From CAYYFX01 sp046330135 (GTDB lineage: Bacteria; ARS69): a DNA stretch of 64,000 bases. The DNA lies in NCBI GenBank assembly GCA_046330135.1, contig JAXLTI010000003.1:372001-436000 (forward strand), given 5' to 3'. The notes under the pieces were generated by a model. The model ran no database searches and was not told where the DNA came from. It was given only the letters and a program-made list of their open reading frames with translations. Positions 24,609-34,230 of this stretch are shown here, one piece after another; position 1 is the stretch's first letter, and every line of letters starts with the position of its first letter. The position numbers and the translations under genes are program-made.

Positions 24609-25689
24609 CGTCGGCTCCGGCGCCGAGCTTGCCCAGGCGCTCCAGCACGGCTCCCGCCACCAGGGGCCACGCGATCGTGGCATCGGCGGGCACCTCGGCG
24701 AAGCGTCCGCCTTCCTCCGGCGGAACGAACTTCCCCCAGGACACGCCTTCCGAGTACGTGCATCCGGACAGTCCGCCCCAGTGGTCCGGCTCGGGGCAGA
24801 TCCGCACGGCGTACGTGAAGCGGACGAGCGCGCCGGTGCCGGGGATGCGCTTGTCGAGGATCTCCCAGAAGGGGCCCACCTGCTGTCCCCAGTTGCGCGG
24901 GACGCCGCCGCCGATCGTGAAGATGCCGAGCCGCTTCTTCGTCCGGCAGAGATCGGTGTAGTGGCGGAGGTCGAGGAACGGGTCGTACGCGAGGCGCTTC
25001 TTCCCTGCCATCTGGCGGCGTCGGTTCGTCACCTCGAAGTCCAACCCGAGCTCCGAGTCCGTGAACGCCGGCACGTAGACCGGAACCCCGAGCTTCCTCG
25101 CGGTGGGAAGGATGCCGCGCGAGAGATTCTGCCCGAGGAGGACGTCGCCGAGCAGCTCGTGGATGCGACGGCTGCACAGAGCTTCCGACTCGTCCGCGCG
25201 GGAGAGCGCCTGCTCCACGATCTTCTGGACGTCGTCGAGGTTCGACTCCATCTCGAGCGTGTCGTATACGCGGTTGTAGCCCTTCGCGTAGAGCTCCTCG
25301 TCGTTCATGCGCGCGTCCCACTTGTAGTGCGTGAGGCCCGCCGCCTGCACGAAGCCGTGCGCCATGAGCGCGCCCGTGGAGATGACCGCGTCCAGGAAGC
25401 GAGCTTCCAGCATGTCGCAGAGAAGATGGCCCATCATGCCGACGGTCATCGCGCCGGAGAACGTGCCGACGACGAGACAATCCTCGTCCTCCACCATCGC
25501 CTGGAGGACGTCGGCCGCCTCGCCGACGCGCCGCCCGCCGAAGGACGTGGAGCGCATCTCGTCCACCAGGGCGCCGATGGTGCGGCAGCGGTGGATCTCG
25601 AGGGGTCGGACCGCGGTCAGCCCGTCCGCGCGCCCGTCGTGGAGCCCGCGGTGCACCAGTTCTTTCCGGTCAGGGTGATGTCCGCTCAT
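24583..25689 (-). CDS. deoxyhypusine synthase-like protein
   Basis: 368-residue protein of the deoxyhypusine synthase fold (NAD-dependent aminobutyl transfer from spermidine). NAD/substrate motifs include SGAMTVGMMGHLL, STGALMAHGF, AFTDSELGLDFEV and FTIGGGVPRNWGQQ. The catalytic lysine is kept in SEGVSWGKF. Bacteria lack eIF5A, so the natural acceptor is unknown; homospermidine formation or another polyamine is possible. ATG 25689 follows GGGAGGAA. It sits between the SpoIIE phosphatase and STAS genes on the opposite strand. Confidence 0.82.
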   Translation of the reverse strand: MSGHHPDRKELVHRGLHDGRADGLTAVRPLEIHRCRTIGALVDEMRSTSFGGRRVGEAADVLQAMVEDEDCLVVGTFSGAMTVGMMGHLLCDMLEARFLDAVISTGALMAHGFVQAAGLTHYKWDARMNDEELYAKGYNRVYDTLEMESNLDDVQKIVEQALSRADESEALCSRRIHELLGDVLLGQNLSRGILPTARKLGVPVYVPAFTDSELGLDFEVTNRRRQMAGKKRLAYDPFLDLRHYTDLCRTKKRLGIFTIGGGVPRNWGQQVGPFWEILDKRIPGTGALVRFTYAVRICPEPDHWGGLSGCTYSEGVSWGKFVPPEEGGRFAEVPADATIAWPLVAGAVLERLGKLGAGADATTSAARG

Positions 25690-25808
25690 CGCCGATTCCT
25701 CCCTGGAAGCCCGCGACCGTAGCACGAACCGCCGCTGCCCCGCGATGCTCAAGCCCGCGACGGATCCGGACGATCTATTCCAGAAGCCCCCGCCGGGAGG
25801 AGAACGTC

Positions 25809-26171
25809 GTGAGCGACGCCGTCCAGGTCACCACCGAGACCGCCGGTCCGGTCGTGATCCTCCGGGTCGACGAGACGCAGGTCCTCGCGGACCGCGCCGA
25901 GAGCTTCCGCACGCGCATGCTCGCCGTGATCCCGCCCGTCGGAGGCCGTTTGGCCATCGATCTCCGGAAGGTCGACTTCCTGGACAGCTCGGGCCTCGGC
26001 GCTCTGGTGACGGTGCTCAAGGCGGTCCGCCCCGAGGGCGAGCTCGTGCTCTTCGGGCTCCGTCCGAGCGTCCGGGAGATCCTGCGCCTCACGCACCTGG
26101 ACTCGGTCTTCCTGTGCGAGCCGGACGAAGCGAAGGCGATCGCGGTCCTCGCCGGGACGCCCACGCGCTGA
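25809..26171 (+). CDS. STAS-domain anti-anti-sigma factor
   Basis: 120-residue STAS protein. The phosphorylation site Ser is in DFLDSSGLGALV near residue 60. Such proteins bind an anti-sigma kinase when unphosphorylated and release a sigma factor; the nearby SpoIIE phosphatase could be its activator (inference). No anti-sigma kinase is in the window. GTG 25809 is preceded by GGGAGGAG. Confidence 0.9.
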   Translation: MSDAVQVTTETAGPVVILRVDETQVLADRAESFRTRMLAVIPPVGGRLAIDLRKVDFLDSSGLGALVTVLKAVRPEGELVLFGLRPSVREILRLTHLDSVFLCEPDEAKAIAVLAGTPTR

Positions 26172-26218
26172 TCCCGTCCCGCTCCGCCCGACCGGCGCTG
26201 CCGCGGCGCTGATTCCCG

Positions 26219-28240
26219 TCAGCGCAGCAGCCGCTGCGCCCGCTGCGCCACCAGCGCCGGATCGAAGCCCAGCCGACGCGCCACCTCCGCGCCCGGCGCC
26301 GAGGCGCCGAACCGCGAGAGGCGCACCACGTCGTCGATGTCGGCGCGCAGGATGTCGAGCGTGCGCGCGGTCCCCGCCTCCACGAAGAGCCTCGGCACGC
26401 CCCGGGGCAGCAGACGCTCGCGCGACATGGGGTCCGTTCCGAGGAACTCCTCCACGCACGGCAGCGAGACGACGCGCACGGCCACACCTTCGCTCTCCAG
26501 GAGCAGCGCCGCGTCGCGGCAGAGCGCGACCTCGGAGCCGGTCCCGACGAAGACGATGGCCGGCCTCGCTCCTGCCGTACGGTGCACGACGCCGGCGAGC
26601 CCGACCGGCGCGGGCACGTCAGCGCCCGGCGGGCGCTCGAACACGGGCAGCGGCTGGCGCGTGAGCAGGATCGCCGTGGGGCCCGCGGCGCGCCGCAGGG
26701 CGTAGCGCCACGCGTCCACGGTCTCGCGTGCGTCGGCGGGCCGCACGACGTGCAACCCCGGGATCTCGCGCAGGGCGTCCAGGTGCTCGACCGGCTCGTG
26801 CGTGGGCCCGTCCTCGCCCACCCAGATGCTGTCGTGCGTGAAGACGTGCACCACCGGCAGCTCCATGATCGCCGCGAGCCGGATGGACGGGCGCATGTAG
26901 TCCGAGAAGACGAGGAACGTGGAGCCCACCGGCCGCACGCCGCCGTGGAGCGCGAGCCCGTTCGTGATCGCGCCCATGCCGTGCTCGCGAATGCCGTAGT
27001 AGAGATTCCGCCCGGCGTAGCCGGGCTTCGCCACCGCCGCGGCCCCCTCCACATTCGTCAGATTCGACTCGAAGAGATCCGCGGAACCGCATACGAGAGA
27101 AGGGAGTTGCTCGGCCAGAAGCTGGACCACTTGCTGACCCGCCTTGCGCGTGGCCACGGCCGTCCCGGTGGGCCATTCCGGGGCCTTCGCGAGGAGGTCC
27201 GGGGGCAGCTCGCCCTCGAGCGCCGCCTCCCAGGCCCGGCACGCCGCGGGGTCGGCGGCGCGCCAGCGGGCGAGGCGCTCGCGCCACGCCGCCGACATCT
27301 TCGCGCGCGCCTCCCGCCACGCGGCGAAATACGACCGCACCTCTTCGGGCACGTGGAACTTCACCTCCGGATCGAAGCCGAGCCGCTCCTTGACGAGGCG
27401 GACCTCCTCCTCGCCGAGCGGAGCGCCGTGGGCCTTGTTCTTGCCTTCGAAGTTCGGGCTGCCGTGCGCGATGATCGACCGCCCCACCACCAGGCTCGGC
27501 CGCTCCTTCTCCGCGAAGCACGCGAGGAGCGCCGCCTCCACCGCGACGCGATCGTGCGCGTCCACCGGCCCCACGACGTGCCAGCCGTACGCGCGGAACC
27601 GCGCGCCCACGTCCTCCGTGAAGGCGAGGCTCGTGGGGCCGTCGATCGTGATGTGGTTCGAGTCGTACCAGACGGTCAGCCGCGAGAGGCCCCAGTGCCC
27701 GGCGAGCGACGCCGCCTCGCTGGCCACGCCTTCCATGAGGTCGCCGTCGCCGGCGAGGCAGAACGTGCGGTGGCCTTCGGGTCCGTCGGGGTTGCCGGGG
27801 AAGCGCGCGGCGACGAGTCGCTCCGCGAGCGCCATCCCCACCGCGTTCCCGACGCCCTGACCGAGAGGCCCCGTGGTGGTCTCGACTCCCGCCGTCACCC
27901 CGTGCTCGGGATGCCCGGGCGTGCGCGAGCCCCACTGCCGGAAGCGGCGCAGCTCGTCGAGTGGAAGATCGAAGCCGGAGAGATGCAGCATCGAGTAGAG
28001 GAGCATCGACCCGTGGCCGGCGGAGAGGACGAAGCGGTCGCGGCCGGGCCACTCGGGCCACGCCGGATCCACGCGCAGGTGACGCGACCAGAGCACGGCG
28101 GCGAAGTCTGCGCAGCCCATCGGCAAGCCGGGATGACCGGACTTCGCCTGCTGCACGGCGTCGAGCGAGAGCGTGCGGATCGTGTCGACGAGTCGCTGCT
28201 CGACGTCGGTCGAAGGCTTCACGGGCGCGGAAGGCGTCAT
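26219..28240 (-). CDS. tkt: transketolase
   Basis: TPP-dependent transfer of two-carbon units in the pentose phosphate pathway, 673 residues. The N-terminal KSGHPGLPMGCAD and TTGPLGQG precede the TPP motif GDGDLMEGVASEAASL. In the C-terminal half HDSIWVGEDGPTHEP is diagnostic. ATG 28240 follows a GGAGGAAT site. It is the last gene of the aconitase-citrate lyase-methyltransferase unit, 23 nt after the methyltransferase. Confidence 0.96.
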   Translation of the reverse strand: MTPSAPVKPSTDVEQRLVDTIRTLSLDAVQQAKSGHPGLPMGCADFAAVLWSRHLRVDPAWPEWPGRDRFVLSAGHGSMLLYSMLHLSGFDLPLDELRRFRQWGSRTPGHPEHGVTAGVETTTGPLGQGVGNAVGMALAERLVAARFPGNPDGPEGHRTFCLAGDGDLMEGVASEAASLAGHWGLSRLTVWYDSNHITIDGPTSLAFTEDVGARFRAYGWHVVGPVDAHDRVAVEAALLACFAEKERPSLVVGRSIIAHGSPNFEGKNKAHGAPLGEEEVRLVKERLGFDPEVKFHVPEEVRSYFAAWREARAKMSAAWRERLARWRAADPAACRAWEAALEGELPPDLLAKAPEWPTGTAVATRKAGQQVVQLLAEQLPSLVCGSADLFESNLTNVEGAAAVAKPGYAGRNLYYGIREHGMGAITNGLALHGGVRPVGSTFLVFSDYMRPSIRLAAIMELPVVHVFTHDSIWVGEDGPTHEPVEHLDALREIPGLHVVRPADARETVDAWRYALRRAAGPTAILLTRQPLPVFERPPGADVPAPVGLAGVVHRTAGARPAIVFVGTGSEVALCRDAALLLESEGVAVRVVSLPCVEEFLGTDPMSRERLLPRGVPRLFVEAGTARTLDILRADIDDVVRLSRFGASAPGAEVARRLGFDPALVAQRAQRLLR

Positions 28241-28263
28241 CGGATTCCTCCTCGCGGCGGATC

Positions 28264-29436
28264 CTAGCGCGGATCCGGCGGAGCGCAAAGACACGCCACC
28301 CGCGCGCGCCCGCGCGGGAACAAGACGACGACGCGGATCGGGCCGTCGACTTCTCGCGGCAGGCCGCGACGCACGTCCGCCTCCGGGAGGCGCAGGCCCC
28401 GCTGCTTCACGAGGATCTCGCGCGGCGGATCCGAAGCGAGGCGCCGCGCCAGGTCCGAGGGGCGATACGGGAACACGTGGAGCACGGGGTAGGCGCGCGC
28501 CCACGTCGAGCGCGGGTCGACGTCGGCGAAGAGGTACGTGCTCTCGGGAGAGACGCGCGCGGCGCCGAGCTCGCGCGCCAGCGCGTCCACCCCGCCCGCC
28601 CGCCGCAGCGCCGGATCGGGATCGAGGAGGAAGGCGCCGTTCGCCGCGTCCCCGGCCGGCGGCCCGTCTTCCACCACGCGGGTCTCCCCCGTGGCCGCGA
28701 GCACCGCGGCCCGCCGCCCCGGCGTCTCCCCCGCGCCGAAGCGGAGCAGCGCTTCCTTGCACTCGCCGCCCTCGGAGAGGAACTCCACCGCGCATTCCGG
28801 CGGGATCTCGTCGTCCGCGAGCGCCGGCGGCGCCTTCACCAGCGCGCGCGCGAAGCGCGGCAGCAGCGCCGCGATCTCCGACCACGAGGGCGAGGACGTC
28901 GCGAGACTCGCCTGACGGCGGCCCGAGGCGCGTCGATCGGGGTCGAGAAAGAGCGCGTCGCCGCGCGCGGGAAGCCGCGCCGCTTCCCCCCGCGCCACCA
29001 GCGAGCGCGAGGACTCGCCGGCGAGCACGCCGAGGTTGTGACGGGCGAGCTTCGCGCGGAAAGGATCCCGCTCGAGCGCGATCACGCGACAGCCGGCGCG
29101 CGCGAAGGCGTACGAGTCCGCGCCGAGCCCGCAGCCCGCGTCGACGACCGCCGCGCCCGCCGGAACGCAGGCGGCGTGGCGGGCGGCGCATGCAGGCGAC
29201 GTGGCCTGCTCGAGAGGCACGCGCTCGAAGAGGAGCCGTGCCGCCTCGGGCAGCTTCGCCCCCGCCCGGCCCTCCAGGAGGATCTGCTCGGCCAACGCCC
29301 GCGCCTGCGCGGGCGCGAGGCGCTTGCGGAGCGCGGCGGCGAGACGCAGGGGGTCCGCGGCAGCGTCCGTGCCGCGCAGCTCGTCGCGGAGCGCGAACGC
29401 TTCGGCGCTCGCGAGGAACGCGAAGAGGTCGCTCAA
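28264..29436 (-). CDS. SAM-dependent methyltransferase with THUMP-like domain
   Basis: 390 residues. A helical N-terminus leads to a Rossmann methyltransferase core: motif I is VVDAGCGLGADSYAF, the acidic strand is VIALERDPF, and FLDPDRRASGRR is the catalytic-type DPxR loop. The C-terminal part resembles the THUMP-like domain of bacterial homologues, suggesting an RNA substrate (inference). TTG 29436 overlaps the citF stop by 4 nt (TTGA), so it is coupled to citrate lyase although no functional link is evident. Confidence 0.7.
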   Translation of the reverse strand: MSDLFAFLASAEAFALRDELRGTDAAADPLRLAAALRKRLAPAQARALAEQILLEGRAGAKLPEAARLLFERVPLEQATSPACAARHAACVPAGAAVVDAGCGLGADSYAFARAGCRVIALERDPFRAKLARHNLGVLAGESSRSLVARGEAARLPARGDALFLDPDRRASGRRQASLATSSPSWSEIAALLPRFARALVKAPPALADDEIPPECAVEFLSEGGECKEALLRFGAGETPGRRAAVLAATGETRVVEDGPPAGDAANGAFLLDPDPALRRAGGVDALARELGAARVSPESTYLFADVDPRSTWARAYPVLHVFPYRPSDLARRLASDPPREILVKQRGLRLPEADVRRGLPREVDGPIRVVVLFPRGRARVACLCAPPDPR

Positions 29437-31016
29437 CCGCCGGCGGGGAGGACGCGGCGCACGGCGTCGATCACGGTGCCGTCCACCCACTGGATCGTGG
29501 CCACGAAGTCGTCGGCGAGAGCGGGCGCCTCCGGAGGTCCTCCGCAGAGGCGTTCCACGTCCGCCTTGATCTCACGGATGTCGCGGATGGGGAGATCCGA
29601 GCCGCGAAGCGCGTCCAGGAGGTCCTGCCGGCGCGGATTCACGGCGATGCCCCGCTCGGTGGCCACGACGTCGATCAGCTCGCCCGGACCGGTGAGCGTG
29701 GTCACGCGGTCCACGAGCACGGGGATGCGGTCCCGCACCGACGGCAGGGCCAGCACCGTGCACTTCGCGAAGAGACAGTTCTGCCAGCCGCCGATCCCGT
29801 GCAGGAGCTTCCCGTCCGAGTGCGTGACGACGTTCGCGTTGAAGTCCACGTCCACCTCGGTGGCGCCGAGCACGGTGACGTCCACCATGGACGCGAAGTT
29901 GCCCTTGCCATGGTAGTTGTAGCTCGTGAAGGGGCTCGTGTTCTCGTGGCCCGTGTTCTCGCGCATCGAGCGCACGCCCTCGAGGTCGAACGTCTGGCCG
30001 TCCAGCAGCGCCGGCGAGAGACCTTCCTCCAGCATCTCCACGAGGTAGCGCGTGCTGCCGCCGCGCATGAACGAAGCCTGGATGCCGCGCTCGATCATCA
30101 TGCGCTTCAGGTAGATGGCGAAGGCCAGCGCGATGCCGCCGGCGCCGGCCTGGAAGCTGAAGCCGTCCCGCAGAATGCCCGCGTCCCGGACGAAGCGCGC
30201 CACGTGCTCCGCGATGAGCAGACGGTCCGGGCTGCCGGTCACCCTCGTGGTGCCGGACACGATCTTCGAAGGATCGCCCACCTTGTCCACCACGACGACC
30301 TGGTCCACGTGGTTCCCCTGGATTTGCCAGGGCAAGCACGGGAACGCCACGAGGTTGTCCGTCACGACCAGCACGTGATCCGCGAACATGGAGTCCGCCA
30401 AGGCGAAGCCGAGCAGCCCGCACGCGGAGGGCCCGCGGTCCCCGGTGGCGTTGCCGAACGCGTCGGCGGTGGGCGCCGCGATCACCGCGAGGTCGAGGCG
30501 GAGGTCGCCGTCCTGGATCGCCTGCCAGCGCCCGCCGTGGGAGCGGAGGATCCCGGCGCCGCGCATCTTGCCGAGCGACGTGAAGTCCCCGAGCGGTCCG
30601 TTCATCGAGCCTTCGATGTGGTGGATCACGCCGGACTCGAGATGGCGCACGAGCGGGGCGTGGCACGGAAACGACGCGCTCGGCGCCCACACGAGATCCC
30701 GGAGCCCCATCTCGGCGCAGAGATCGAAGACCTGATTGGCGATGAGGTCGCCGTCCCGGAAGTGGTGGTGCGTGGAGATCACGCCGCCGCTCTTCAGTCC
30801 CGACCGCTCCAGCGCGGCGCGCAAGGTGGGCGTGCGCTTGTCCCCGTCCTCGGGATAGTCCGCGCAGCTCCGGATCGGCGGCCCGTAGCGACGTCCCGTG
30901 GGCCGGTGCTTCCCGACCCCTTGGAACGGCACGCGCGGTCGGCCGTTCACCGCGGTGGGAACCGTCCGCCCCGCGGCGTTCACGACCCGGCCTTCCGTGC
31001 GCGGCGTCTCAGCCAT
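29433..31016 (-). CDS. citF: citrate lyase alpha subunit (citrate CoA-transferase)
   Basis: Transfers the acyl-carrier thioester from acetyl- to citryl- in the citrate lyase complex. The 527 residues match CitF, with STHHHFRDGDLIANQVFDL, VIHHIEGSMNGPLG, SFQAGAGGIALAFA and SYNYHGKGNFASMVDV. ATG 31016. Its start overlaps the CitDE stop by 8 nt. The complex also needs CitC, CitX and CitG for prosthetic-group attachment and acetylation; none is nearby. Confidence 0.93.
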   Translation of the reverse strand: MAETPRTEGRVVNAAGRTVPTAVNGRPRVPFQGVGKHRPTGRRYGPPIRSCADYPEDGDKRTPTLRAALERSGLKSGGVISTHHHFRDGDLIANQVFDLCAEMGLRDLVWAPSASFPCHAPLVRHLESGVIHHIEGSMNGPLGDFTSLGKMRGAGILRSHGGRWQAIQDGDLRLDLAVIAAPTADAFGNATGDRGPSACGLLGFALADSMFADHVLVVTDNLVAFPCLPWQIQGNHVDQVVVVDKVGDPSKIVSGTTRVTGSPDRLLIAEHVARFVRDAGILRDGFSFQAGAGGIALAFAIYLKRMMIERGIQASFMRGGSTRYLVEMLEEGLSPALLDGQTFDLEGVRSMRENTGHENTSPFTSYNYHGKGNFASMVDVTVLGATEVDVDFNANVVTHSDGKLLHGIGGWQNCLFAKCTVLALPSVRDRIPVLVDRVTTLTGPGELIDVVATERGIAVNPRRQDLLDALRGSDLPIRDIREIKADVERLCGGPPEAPALADDFVATIQWVDGTVIDAVRRVLPAGG

Positions 31017-32241
31017 GCTTCGCCTCGCTCGCCTGCGCCGGCTCGCTCGAGTTCGCCGCGCCGCCGAGGCGGCCCGAGCGCCGCGCGAGGTCGAGCACGC
31101 GACGGGCGCGCTTCGCCACGGGCGGATCGATCATCTTCGTGCCGAGCGAGACGACCGCCAGCCCGCGCGCGGCCGCGTCGTCGAAGGCCCGGACGATGGC
31201 GCTCGCCTTCTCGATCTCGGCGTCGGTCGGGGCGAACGCGTCATGCACGACCTGGATCTGGCGCGGATGGATGCAGCCCTTGCCTTCGAACCCCAGCGCC
31301 TTCGCCTCGCGCACGGACGCGGCGAGGCCGTCCACGTCGGCGACGTCCGAGAAGACGGTGTCGATGGGCGGGATTCCCGCGGCGCGCGCCGCCGCCACGA
31401 CCATGCTGCGCGCGAAGAAGCTCTCGCGCCCCTCGAGGGTGCGCTCCGCGCCGAGATCCGCCGTGAGGTCCTCGAGCCCGAGCGTGAGCGCGCAGACCGT
31501 GGGGTGCGCCTTCGCGATGCGCACAGCCTCCAGGATCCCCGACGCGCTCTCGAGGATCGGCATGATCCAGGGCGCCGGGCCCTTCCCCGCGAGGCGCGCG
31601 CACGCCTCGGCCACCGCCACGACGTCCTCCGCGCGATCGACCTTCGGCACGAGGATCACCTGCGCGCCGTGACCCACCACGAACGGCAAGTCCGCGAGGC
31701 CGGCCGGCAGCTGGTTGATGCGCACCATGCGCTCCGCGTCGCCCCAGTCGAGGAAGCGGAGCGCGTTCCGCACGAGCACGCGAGCGGCCGGCTTGTCCGA
31801 GGGGGCGACCGAGTCCTCGAGGTCGAGGATCACGCCGTCCGGGCGGTGGACCGCCGCGTTGATCATGAACTTCGGCTGCGAGCCCGGGAGGTACAGCCGC
31901 GTGCGGCGCAGGCGCTCGCGCGGCGACGGCGCCGCGTTCGCGGGGAGCATCGGCGGAAGGAGCGCCCTCTCGCCGACGTCCCGGGCGGCGCGCACCGCCG
32001 CTTCCAGCCGCGCGGCCAGGACGAACGGCAGCGCGCCCTGATCCTCCACCTCCACGCGCGCGTCGCGGAGATCGAGCGCGGCGCAACCGTCCTCGATCTG
32101 CCGGCGGATCGACGCGCCGTAGAGACCCTGGACCTTGCTGCGAACGTCGACGTGCAGGCCGCCCGCGGCCGACGGCTCCACGCGAACCCAGGCGTCCGAG
32201 CGGACGTCCTTCCCGCGCGGGCCGGCGACGCCTTCGGTCAC
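31009..32241 (-). CDS. fused citrate lyase acyl carrier (CitD) and beta subunit (CitE)
   Basis: 410 residues combining two subunits. Residues about 1-95 resemble the CitD acyl carrier: a Ser in KDVRSDAWVRVEPS where the prosthetic group would attach, then GLYGASIRRQIEDG and VEVEDQGALPFVLAARLEAA. Residues about 110-400 are CitE-type citryl lyase with RTRLYLPGSQPKFM, DGVILDLEDSVAPSDK, GLEDLTADLGAER and GKGCIHPRQI. GTG 32241 overlaps the aconitase stop by 4 nt (GTGA). Fusion would fix the carrier:lyase ratio. Confidence 0.85.
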   Translation of the reverse strand: MTEGVAGPRGKDVRSDAWVRVEPSAAGGLHVDVRSKVQGLYGASIRRQIEDGCAALDLRDARVEVEDQGALPFVLAARLEAAVRAARDVGERALLPPMLPANAAPSPRERLRRTRLYLPGSQPKFMINAAVHRPDGVILDLEDSVAPSDKPAARVLVRNALRFLDWGDAERMVRINQLPAGLADLPFVVGHGAQVILVPKVDRAEDVVAVAEACARLAGKGPAPWIMPILESASGILEAVRIAKAHPTVCALTLGLEDLTADLGAERTLEGRESFFARSMVVAAARAAGIPPIDTVFSDVADVDGLAASVREAKALGFEGKGCIHPRQIQVVHDAFAPTDAEIEKASAIVRAFDDAAARGLAVVSLGTKMIDPPVAKRARRVLDLARRSGRLGGAANSSEPAQASEAKHG

Positions 32242-34205
32242 GCGCTCCCTCCGGCCGCGAGCGCTTGGGCCACCCACGCCTCGGCGCCGCCGGCGACCAC
32301 GAGCTGCTGCGCCACGGGTCCGAGCGGCAGGAACGCGAGCTCCCGCGCGTCGACGCCGGGACCCGTCAGCGCGAGCCTGGAGGTGCGGAAGTCGATCGCG
32401 GCGCGCCACCCGGTGCGGATCGTGGCCGGCGTCGCGCCGAAGCGCGCCCGCAGCAGCTCCACGAGGTCCGGACATTCCAGCAGCGGGAAGCCGTTGTTGA
32501 ACGCGTTCCGCTTGTAGGTCTGCGAGAACGTGGCGGCGATCACGAGCGGAATTCCGAAGAACTTGATGGCGGTGGCGGCCTGCTCTCGACTGGAGCCGGA
32601 GCCGAAGTTCGCGCCCCCCACCACGAGGTCTCCCGCGTGCGCGATGCGGACGAACTCCGGGTCGTAGTTGCGGAACACGTGCTGCGCCATCTCCGCGGGC
32701 CCGAGGTCGTCCTTGTAGGTGACGTCCTTCCCGTAGATGCCGTCCGTGTTCATGTTGTCCTTCGGCAGCCACACGATCTCGCCCTCGAGGCGGGCCGGGA
32801 AGCCCTTCAGGATCTCGATGTCCGCCGCGGACCGCGGCGCGCGCGCGCCGGGTCGGATGGACGACACGAGCGGCCGTCCCTCGAACGGGCGGTGCCCCGC
32901 GATGCGCCCTGCCACGGCGGAGGCGGCCACGACGCTCGGGCTCGCGAGGTAGCACTCCGCGTCCCGCGATCCCATCCGGCCCTTGAAGTTCCGGTTCGTG
33001 GCGGAGATCCCGACCTCGCCGGCCTCGAGCGTGCCCGTGCCGAGCCCGATGCACGGCCCACATCCCGGCGGAAGCGGGATGGCGCCCGCCGCCAGGAGGT
33101 CGCCCCACGCGCCCACGCGCCTCGCCTCCTCCTCTACCGACGCGCTCGCGGCCGCGAGGTAGAACTTCACGCCCTCGGCGAACCGCTTTCCCCGCACCAC
33201 GCGCGCCGCTTCCACGAGGTCTTCGAGGCGCGAGTTGACGCAGGAGATGAGGTACGCCTTCTGGATCCTGATCCCGCGCTTCTCCATCTCGGGGAGCGGC
33301 GTGATGGTCTTCACCTCGTTCGGCCCCGCCACGTGCGGCACGACCGCCGAGAGATCCAGCGTGATGTCCAGCGCGTAGGCCGCCCCCGGATCGGCGATCA
33401 CGCGCCGCGCCGCGAGCGCGTCCACGTCCGCGTCGGTGAGACGCGGCTGCGCGTCCCCCCGCTCGCGGAAGCGTCGCGCGCGAGCGCGGAGCCAGCTCGC
33501 GAGGACGTCGTCGAAGGGGAAGACGCCGACGAGCGCGCCCCATTCCGTGGTCATGTTCGCGATCGTCATGCGCTGATCCATCGTGAGCGACGCGACGCCC
33601 TCGCCCTCGAACTCGATCGCGTGGTTCAGGACCTCGTCCTTCCGGAAGGTCCCGATGAGCGAGATGATGACGTCCTTGCCGACGACGCCGTCGGCGAGCT
33701 TGCCGACGAGCCGCACGCGGGAGACGGGTGGCACCTCCCACCACGTCTCGCCCGTGGCCCAGATGGCGGCCGCGTCCGTACGCACGACCGGGGTGCCCAC
33801 CGCTCCCAGCGCCCCGTACAGATTCGAGTGGGAGTCCGAGCCCACGACGAAGGAGCCGGGCCGCACGAAGCCCTCCTCCGCCATGATCTGGTGCCCGATG
33901 CCCGACTTCGCGGGGAAGAACGCGATCCCGTTCTGCCGGGCGAAGTCCTCGATCTTCGCGTACTTCGCGAGGTTCTCGGGGGACTCGTTCTGGATCTCGT
34001 GATCGAGGACGAACACGGGCTGGCGCGGGTCCTTCACGCGGGCGGCGCCGATCGAGCGGAACTTGGGGATGACCGCGCTGGTGTTGTCGTGGGTCATCAC
34101 GTGGCGGGGGCGGATGCGCACGAGGTCCCCGGCGCGCACTTCCGTTCCCGGGGGCAGGCCCACCGAGAAGGCCTGCGTGATCTTCTCGACGACGTTCTGT
34201 GCCAC
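32238..34205 (-). CDS. aconitase/homoaconitase-family hydratase (fused large and small domains)
   Basis: 655-residue 4Fe-4S hydratase. Cluster ligands are Cys in LISCVNSRLEDL and in PPGCGPCIGLGTG. The substrate region includes THDNTSAVIPKF and VGSDSHSNLYGALGAVG. The C-terminal swivel domain has GANFGSGSSREQAATAIKF. The single-chain arrangement of this length resembles homoaconitase-type proteins more than AcnA or AcnB. The substrate could be citrate/isocitrate or a homologue; the citrate lyase genes downstream favour citrate. GTG 34205 has GGGGGAG upstream. Confidence 0.85.
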   Translation of the reverse strand: MAQNVVEKITQAFSVGLPPGTEVRAGDLVRIRPRHVMTHDNTSAVIPKFRSIGAARVKDPRQPVFVLDHEIQNESPENLAKYAKIEDFARQNGIAFFPAKSGIGHQIMAEEGFVRPGSFVVGSDSHSNLYGALGAVGTPVVRTDAAAIWATGETWWEVPPVSRVRLVGKLADGVVGKDVIISLIGTFRKDEVLNHAIEFEGEGVASLTMDQRMTIANMTTEWGALVGVFPFDDVLASWLRARARRFRERGDAQPRLTDADVDALAARRVIADPGAAYALDITLDLSAVVPHVAGPNEVKTITPLPEMEKRGIRIQKAYLISCVNSRLEDLVEAARVVRGKRFAEGVKFYLAAASASVEEEARRVGAWGDLLAAGAIPLPPGCGPCIGLGTGTLEAGEVGISATNRNFKGRMGSRDAECYLASPSVVAASAVAGRIAGHRPFEGRPLVSSIRPGARAPRSAADIEILKGFPARLEGEIVWLPKDNMNTDGIYGKDVTYKDDLGPAEMAQHVFRNYDPEFVRIAHAGDLVVGGANFGSGSSREQAATAIKFFGIPLVIAATFSQTYKRNAFNNGFPLLECPDLVELLRARFGATPATIRTGWRAAIDFRTSRLALTGPGVDARELAFLPLGPVAQQLVVAGGAEAWVAQALAAGGSA

Positions 34206-34230
34206 GGCCGACTCCCCCTTCGGGGCGGCG

